From Conexibacter sp. (lineage in GTDB: Bacteria; Actinomycetota; Thermoleophilia; Solirubrobacterales; Solirubrobacteraceae): a DNA stretch of 5,350 nt. Positions 1 to 3,842 of the stretch are shown here, piece by piece. Under the pieces are notes generated by a model. That model was not told where the DNA came from and did not search any database. It saw only the letters and a list, made by a program, of their open reading frames with translations. The stretch covers positions 1 through 5,350 of the forward strand of contig JAOPZG010000629.1 in the NCBI GenBank assembly GCA_025964215.1. Reading direction: 5' to 3'. Every line of letters begins with the position of its first letter. The stretch's first letter is position 1. A program made the position numbers and the translations under genes.

Positions 1-795
1 GGCGCGTGGCGGGCCCGTGACCCCGGCCACGTCCCGGCGCCGGCCGTGGACGACGCGGCGGCGAGCGGCCTGATCGCCGAGGCGCTGCGCCGCGGACCGG
101 GATGGCTGGAGCCCGCCGAGGCCTCCGCGCTGCTGGCGCTCCACGGCATCCCGCAGCCGCGGTCTGCCGTGGTGGCCGACGTCGCCGGGGCGGAGGCGGT
201 CGCCGCCGGCTGGCAGGTGCCCGTCGCGCTCAAGGCGATCGCGCCGGGGCTGGTGCACCGCACCGACGCCGGCGCGGTGGCGACCGGCCTCGCGGGACCC
301 GACGCGGTCCGGCGCGCGGCGGAGGCCATGGAGCTCCGGCTCCGGGAGGCCGGCAAGGGCCTGCAGGGGTTCCTCGTGCAGGAGATGGCCGCGACGGGCG
401 TCGAGGTGCTGGTCGGGGTGACCGTCGATCCGACGTTCGGCCCGATCGTCGCCGTCGCCGCCGGCGGAGCGGCGACCGAGCTGCTCGGCGACGCCGCCGT
501 CCGGCTCACGCCGCTCACCGATCGCGACGCCCACGCGATGGTCCGCGAGCTGCGCACGTTCCCGCTCCTCGACGGCTTCCGCGGCGCGGAGCGGTGCGAC
601 GTCGCGGCCCTGGAGGACGTGCTGCTGCGCCTGAGCGCGATGGTGGAGGCGCACGAGGAGATCGTCGAGATCGAGGTCAACCCGCTGATCGTCTCGCCCT
701 CCGGGGCGGTGGCGGTCGACGTCCGGGCCCGGATCGCGACCGCCCTTCCCGCGACGCCGCAGCCGTCGCTGCGCGCGTCGAGGCCGCGGGCATGA
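1..795 (+). CDS. Acyl-CoA synthetase (NDP/ADP-forming), C-terminal ATP-grasp part; 5' end outside window
   Basis: The frame is open from base 1 to the TGA at 793-795, giving 264 visible residues. Family members of this type interconvert acyl-CoA + ADP + Pi and the free acid + CoA + ATP in the cytoplasm. Visible is the ATP-grasp (succinyl-CoA synthetase beta-like) module. Counting from base 1, there is a lysine in LKAIAPGLVHRTDAG (about residues 77-91), then QEM and GVEVLVGVTVDPTFGP (about 127-148), GG..TELLGD (about 155-164), PLLDGFRG (about 188-195), and the closing EIEVNPLIV (about 223-231). A GTG at position 46 could start a stand-alone beta subunit. However, the upstream in-frame residues (AWRARDPGHVPAPAV) resemble the linker of fused synthetases, so I call a 5'-truncated fused gene. 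The CoA-binding domain, and any GNAT domain, would lie upstream. The stop overlaps the next gene's start, implying translational coupling. Acyl substrate cannot be told. Confidence 0.88.
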   Translation, partial: GAWRARDPGHVPAPAVDDAAASGLIAEALRRGPGWLEPAEASALLALHGIPQPRSAVVADVAGAEAVAAGWQVPVALKAIAPGLVHRTDAGAVATGLAGPDAVRRAAEAMELRLREAGKGLQGFLVQEMAATGVEVLVGVTVDPTFGPIVAVAAGGAATELLGDAAVRLTPLTDRDAHAMVRELRTFPLLDGFRGAERCDVAALEDVLLRLSAMVEAHEEIVEIEVNPLIVSPSGAVAVDVRARIATALPATPQPSLRASRPRA

Positions 796-1214
796 GCGCG
801 GACCTCCGCTGCGTGGTGGTCGGCTACGACGGCTCGGAGGCCGGGACCGCCGCGCTGCGCTGGGCGCTGGAGCACACGTCGCCCGACGGCCAGGTGCTGG
901 CCGTCGCCGCCTTCGGGCGCGAGCCGGTTCCCGTGCCCGGAGCCGAGCGCGTCGCGCGGGTCGGCACGCGCATGAGCCACGACGACCGGCACGTCTGGCA
1001 GGCCTGGGAGGTCGACGCGGCCGCGGTCGGCGACGAGGCCGAGCTCATCGTCGAGCGCGGGCTGCCGTCGGCCGTGCTGCTGCGCATCGCCGCGGAGCGC
1101 GGGGCGGACCTGATCGTGCTCGGCCGCCATCGCCGGCGGCTCGGCGCCGTGCTGCCGTCGGTGCTGCGCGACGTCCTGCACGCCGCCGAGGTCCCGGTCG
1201 TCGTCGTGCCGTGA
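792..1214 (+). CDS. Universal stress protein (UspA family), single domain with degenerate nucleotide-binding loop
   Basis: This is a 140-residue single Usp domain, the usual family length. The N-terminal strand VVVGYDGSE (residues 8-16) carries the conserved Asp13, and the family's C-terminal strand and loop are at residues 107-140 (LIVLG...VPVVVVP). ATP-binding members have G-x2-G-x9-G-S/T after the LIVLG strand. Here that loop reads GRHRRRLGAVLPS: Arg replaces the second Gly, Pro the third, and it is about two residues shorter. ATP binding is therefore doubtful; this is judged by eye. The ATG at 792 is chosen because it overlaps the preceding stop (ATGA), has a GAGG Shine-Dalgarno at 780-783 with an 8-nt spacer, and begins right at the domain. 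The same frame stays open upstream, but that part is an arginine-rich shadow of the synthetase. Likely co-transcribed with the acyl-CoA synthetase. Role: a stress-associated regulatory or binding protein, partner unknown. Confidence 0.9.
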   Translation: MSADLRCVVVGYDGSEAGTAALRWALEHTSPDGQVLAVAAFGREPVPVPGAERVARVGTRMSHDDRHVWQAWEVDAAAVGDEAELIVERGLPSAVLLRIAAERGADLIVLGRHRRRLGAVLPSVLRDVLHAAEVPVVVVP

Positions 1215-1230
1215 GGCGCGACGCGGCTCA
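1212..1230. terminator. Possible short hairpin between convergent stop codons
   Basis: The two convergent genes are separated by only 13 bp. The 19 bp from the first base of one stop to the last base of the other can pair as TGAG/CTCA, a G-G mismatch, CGC/GCG, and a GAC loop. The outer three pairs come free from facing TGA stops, and there is no T-tract, so terminator function is weakly supported. No other terminator candidate was seen here. Confidence 0.2.
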
Positions 1231-2436
1231 GGTCGCCGGGATCGCGGCCGGCAGCGCGACGTCGATGATGAGGTCTCCTGCGTGGTCGATGACGGGCGCC
1301 TTCGCGTCCCCGTCCTCGAACCCGGCCAGCCAGGGCGAGAGGTACTTGCCGTCGATCTTGTGCGCCACCGACCACAGGCGCATCTCGCGCGGGGGCGTGT
1401 CCCCAGCGCCGCCGTGCAGCGAGTGCTCGAGGTACGCGGCGCCGCGACCGGCCATCAGACGGCCGCGCAGGACGGGGCGGAACGGGGTGGGGTGGACGTC
1501 GGCGCCGGCGGCGGCCGCGAGCACCTCGGCGACCGCGTCGGCCTGCTGGCAGGCCAGGCCGCCCTGCTTGATCGGGGAGGTGGTGGCGTCGCCCGCCGCG
1601 TAGACGTCGGCGAGCGACGTGACGCGGCCGTGCTCGTCGACGTCGACGAAGCCGCGCTCGTCGGCCGGCACGCCCCCGATCGCCAGCCCTTCGATGGTCG
1701 GCAGCGCCACGACGCGCTGGCTGTCCAGCGGCTCGTCGTCGGGCAGGACCACGGCGCGGCCGTCAGCGTCCTGGCGGGTGTAGCAGGTGCCGCGGAAGGC
1801 GATCTTGGCCGTGTCGAGGAGCTTCGCGACGGCGGCGCTGCCCTCCGGGCCGAAGAGCGCGAGGGGCGCGTCCTCCGGCGTCACGAGCTGCATCCTGATG
1901 TCCTCGATCCCCATGGACCACGCCTCGTGGGCGGTCATGAGGGCGAGCTCGTAGAGCGGCAGCGGCCAGGTCGTCCCGGGCGGCACGACGAAGCTGACCG
2001 TGTGGGCGTAGCCCTCGTCGATGTCGGCGAGCAGGCCGTTGAACGACAGCGTGGAGCGGTCGCCGGTGAAGGTGAGGGCGTGCCGGAAGGCGGTGCGGTG
2101 CTGGGCGCCGACGGCCAGGACGAGCGCGTCGTAGGCGACGGTGCGGTCGCCGGCGCACAGCACGGAGTGCCCGTCGGCGTCGACCCGGACGACGGAGTCG
2201 GTGATGAGCTCGGCGCCGACCTGGGCGGCGAGGTCGTCGAGCGGGTGGCGGCGCACGTGCCCGCGGGAGAACGGCTCCGCGGTGCGCATCGGGCGCAGCT
2301 CGAAGTCGGGCGCGGGGGCGATGATCGTGAGGCGGACGCGATCGCCGGCGAGGTCGCGCAGGGCCAGGGCGCACTCGACGGCGGCGACGCCGCCTCCGGC
2401 GATGACGACGTGGGTGGGGTGGGAGGAGACGGGCAT
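1228..2436 (-). CDS. FAD-dependent oxidoreductase, SQR/NDH-2-like fold (paralogue 1)
   Basis: A 402-residue two-dinucleotide-domain flavoprotein. The FAD-binding Rossmann motif is at the N terminus (VIAGGGVAAVE, residues 11-21), with a VLAVGA segment at about 106-111. The FAD-contacting YAAGD at 279-283 is followed by SPIKQGGLACQQAD to residue 300. The second nucleotide-binding region reads PPGTTWPLPLYELAL (about 152-166) instead of GxGxxG, so ordinary NAD(P)H binding is doubtful. In sulfide:quinone oxidoreductases a catalytic Cys sits near this place; here I see Trp157. Cysteines are at 22, 94, 218 and 296, not in an obvious SQR pattern. A flavin-linked electron transfer role, perhaps to quinone, is inferred; the donor is unknown. 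I see no membrane helix. The ATG at 2436 lies 15 nt before GGGVAA-type sequence begins and has no clear Shine-Dalgarno, so the mRNA may be nearly leaderless. Paralogue of the next gene upstream, same strand. Confidence 0.88.
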   Translation of the reverse strand: MPVSSHPTHVVIAGGGVAAVECALALRDLAGDRVRLTIIAPAPDFELRPMRTAEPFSRGHVRRHPLDDLAAQVGAELITDSVVRVDADGHSVLCAGDRTVAYDALVLAVGAQHRTAFRHALTFTGDRSTLSFNGLLADIDEGYAHTVSFVVPPGTTWPLPLYELALMTAHEAWSMGIEDIRMQLVTPEDAPLALFGPEGSAAVAKLLDTAKIAFRGTCYTRQDADGRAVVLPDDEPLDSQRVVALPTIEGLAIGGVPADERGFVDVDEHGRVTSLADVYAAGDATTSPIKQGGLACQQADAVAEVLAAAAGADVHPTPFRPVLRGRLMAGRGAAYLEHSLHGGAGDTPPREMRLWSVAHKIDGKYLSPWLAGFEDGDAKAPVIDHAGDLIIDVALPAAIPAT

Positions 2437-2443
2437 GGCCCGA

Positions 2444-2457
2444 CGACGCTACGCGCG
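2444..2457 (-). promoter_or_regulatory. Candidate -10 region of paralogue 1 promoter
   Basis: On the minus strand this reads CGCGCGTAGCGTCG and contains TAGCGT (2451-2446), a fit to the actinobacterial TAnnnT -10 pattern. It begins 15 nt after the 17-bp repeat ends. A similar block (11 of 14 identical) lies at the same distance after the other repeat copy. A start point about 7 nt downstream would fall within a few bases of the ATG at 2436, matching the absence of a Shine-Dalgarno. Alternating CG sequence raises the chance of accidental similarity. Confidence 0.4.
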
Positions 2458-2472
2458 AAGGGCCTCGCCGCC

Positions 2473-2489
2473 CTCCGTGGTTTTCCGCA
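2473..2489 (-). promoter_or_regulatory. 17-bp repeated element, copy 1 (putative operator/activator site of paralogue 1)
   Basis: The minus strand reads TGCGGAAAACCACGGAG, identical over 17 bp to 3804-3820. It lies in the 62-bp gap between the two oxidoreductase genes, 9 nt after the stop of paralogue 2 and 36 nt before the ATG of paralogue 1. It contains two CGGA units spaced 10 bp apart, one helical turn, on the same face. Its A4 run is one of only two four-base A/T runs I found in the window. If transcription starts about 7 nt after TAGCGT, the element centres near -42, where class II activators bind. The regulator is not known. Confidence 0.6.
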
Positions 2490-2498
2490 CCTCCGGCG

Positions 2499-3746
2499 TC
2501 ACGCCCGGCCCGGCGCGTCGCCCAGCAGGTCGAGGTCCCGCGCCACCGGCGTCGCCGCGGGCGCGAGCCCGGCGTCGAGGATCCGGCCGTGCGCCGCCTC
2601 GTGGGGCACGCCGGCCTCGGCGTCGTCCAGCGCGGCGAGGTAGGGCGCCAGCCAGCGGCCCGCGATCTTGTCCGGCGGCCACCAGAGCGCGTGGGAGGCG
2701 ACGGTGCCGCGGTCCTCGACGTCGCCGAGGTCGCGACGCAGCCAGAGATCCCGGTGACCGGTGAGCATCCGTGCGCGCAGGACCGGATGCAGGAGGCCCG
2801 GGGTGATGGGCTCCCCGGCGCGCCTCGCCACGTGCTCGACGACGAGGTCGGCCTGCTGCGCGGCCAGGCCGCCCTGCTTGATCGGGAAGTCCGTGCAGTC
2901 CCCTGCGGCGTAGACGTCGGGCGCGCCCGCGACGCAGCCGTCGGCGTCGACCGGCAGGAACCCCTCGGCGGTGGTGGGCAGGCCGTGGATGGTGGGCGCG
3001 TGCAGCTCCGGCAGCGCGACGACCACGTCGGCGCCCAGCGTCTCGCCGGTCGCCGTCAGCGTGGCGATGACCGGATCGCCCCGGCCCAGCTCGACGTCGG
3101 TGTCGAGGACGACGCGGACGCCGGCGTCGGCCAGCTCCCGCGCGACCGCGGCCGACACGGCCGGTCCCAGCAGCTCCAGCGGCGCGGCCTCCGTCGTGGC
3201 GACGGTCAGCGAGAGGCCGGCCGGCACCGCGTCGCGAGCCAGGAGGAGCGCGAGCTCGTAGCCGGGCAGCATCCAGTGCGGTCCGCGGGGGAGGGCGATG
3301 ACGACGTGCGACGCGGCGCCTCTGAGGACCTCGGTGCGCAGGCGCGACAGCACCTTCGGCGTCGCGACGTCGAAGCTCAGCGCGCGGCCGTAGGGCAGGA
3401 ACGGGACGGCGCCGAGGGCGACGACGAGCACGTCGTAGCTCAGCCGGCCGCCGTCGAGCAGGCGCACGCGGTGCTCGTCCACGTCGACGGCGTCGAGGCG
3501 CCCGTGGACGAGGCGCGCGCCGGCGCCCTCGGCGATGGCCGCGAGCGGGTAGTGGCGTGCCCGCTCGCCGCCGAAGGGCTCGCCGACCGCCAGCGGCCGG
3601 TAGTGCAGGTCCCGGCCGTCGGCCAGCAGCGTCAGCTCGACGCGATCGCCGGCCAGCTCGTGGAGGCCGAGCAGGCACTCGACGCCGGCCACGCCTCCAC
3701 CGGCGATCAGGACGCGGATGGGCGTGGTCGGGGCGGCGGAGGGCAT
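2499..3746 (-). CDS. FAD-dependent oxidoreductase, SQR/NDH-2-like fold (paralogue 2)
   Basis: A 415-residue flavoprotein with the same architecture as its downstream neighbour. It shows VLIAGGGVAGVE (residues 12-23), VVALGA (108-113), PRGPHWMLPGYELAL (153-167) in place of a GxGxxG NAD(P) motif, and YAAGDCTDFPIKQGGLA (279-295) followed by AQQAD. A shared C-terminal stretch rich in Trp/Pro (LWWPPDKIAGRWLAPYL, 354-370) matches LWSVAHKIDGKYLSPWL in paralogue 1. Cysteines are at 24, 271 and 284 only, and the SQR active-site position near 158 is Trp. Electron transfer through FAD is likely; donor and acceptor are unknown. I prefer the ATG at 3746: GGGAG lies 10 nt upstream and the FAD motif follows promptly. 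An in-frame ATG at 3782 would add 12 Arg-rich residues and overlaps the candidate -10. The long in-frame extension further upstream is antisense to the ATPase and is rejected. Preceded by its own copy of the 17-bp element. Confidence 0.88.
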   Translation of the reverse strand: MPSAAPTTPIRVLIAGGGVAGVECLLGLHELAGDRVELTLLADGRDLHYRPLAVGEPFGGERARHYPLAAIAEGAGARLVHGRLDAVDVDEHRVRLLDGGRLSYDVLVVALGAVPFLPYGRALSFDVATPKVLSRLRTEVLRGAASHVVIALPRGPHWMLPGYELALLLARDAVPAGLSLTVATTEAAPLELLGPAVSAAVARELADAGVRVVLDTDVELGRGDPVIATLTATGETLGADVVVALPELHAPTIHGLPTTAEGFLPVDADGCVAGAPDVYAAGDCTDFPIKQGGLAAQQADLVVEHVARRAGEPITPGLLHPVLRARMLTGHRDLWLRRDLGDVEDRGTVASHALWWPPDKIAGRWLAPYLAALDDAEAGVPHEAAHGRILDAGLAPAATPVARDLDLLGDAPGRA

Positions 3747-3756
3747 GCGACGCAGG

Positions 3757-3761
3757 CTCCC
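3757..3761 (-). promoter_or_regulatory. Ribosome binding site supporting the 3746 start
   Basis: Minus strand GGGAG, with a 10-nt spacer to the ATG at 3746. The alternative ATG at 3782 has only a weak GTGG upstream. This favours the shorter 415-residue protein, although the spacer is on the long side. Confidence 0.4.
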
Positions 3762-3774
3762 GCGCGCGCGACCG

Positions 3775-3788
3775 CGACGCATCGTGCG
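3775..3788 (-). promoter_or_regulatory. Candidate -10 region of paralogue 2 promoter
   Basis: Minus strand CGCACGATGCGTCG, 15 nt beyond the end of repeat copy 2 and 11/14 identical to the block at the same offset after copy 1. The hexamer aligned with TAGCGT is ATGCGT, a poorer match to TAnnnT. A transcript starting about 7 nt downstream (near 3770) would carry a short leader with the GGGAG site and would exclude the ATG at 3782, which is part of this block. Confidence 0.3.
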
Positions 3789-3803
3789 CGGCCCACCGAT
3801 CCG

Positions 3804-3820
3804 CTCCGTGGTTTTCCGCA
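3804..3820 (-). promoter_or_regulatory. 17-bp repeated element, copy 2 (putative operator in the divergent oxidoreductase/ATPase region)
   Basis: Exact second copy of TGCGGAAAACCACGGAG on the minus strand, 57 nt upstream of the ATG at 3746 and 22 nt upstream of the ATPase ATG at 3843 (58 nt from the alternative ATG at 3879). It sits in the 96-bp divergent intergenic region and could serve one or both directions. Its orientation relative to paralogue 2 is the same as copy 1 to paralogue 1. Here a third CGGA follows directly (CGGAG then CGGAT). Sequence on either side does not match copy 1 apart from the candidate -10 block. Confidence 0.6.
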
Positions 3821-3842
3821 GCGCTGCTGTGGGCGTTGCCCG

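Noticed and set aside
102..791. Upstream extension of the universal stress protein reading frame (about 230 extra residues)
   Set aside because: Arginine/glycine-rich shadow of the acyl-CoA synthetase in another frame; the Usp domain starts at the ATG at 792, which has a Shine-Dalgarno and an ATGA overlap.
1282..2643. Long plus-strand open frame of 453 codons
   Set aside because: Antisense to oxidoreductase paralogue 1, with composition typical of high-GC shadow frames and no recognisable motif.
2449..3678. Minus-strand 409-codon frame overlapping paralogue 2
   Set aside because: Arg/Ala/Gly/Pro-rich out-of-frame shadow of the flavoprotein; no domain visible.
1228..3746. Calling the two flavoproteins sulfide:quinone oxidoreductase or NADH dehydrogenase II by name
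   Set aside because: The fold fits, but neither the SQR catalytic cysteine near residue 158 nor an NAD(P) GxGxxG motif is visible, so a specific enzyme name or gene symbol is not supported.
2473..3820. 17-bp direct repeats as target-site duplication or attachment sites around paralogue 2
   Set aside because: No transposase, integrase or terminal inverted repeats are present, the enclosed gene matches its neighbour in base composition, and each copy sits at a promoter-like position before a gene. Recombination between the copies could still delete paralogue 2.
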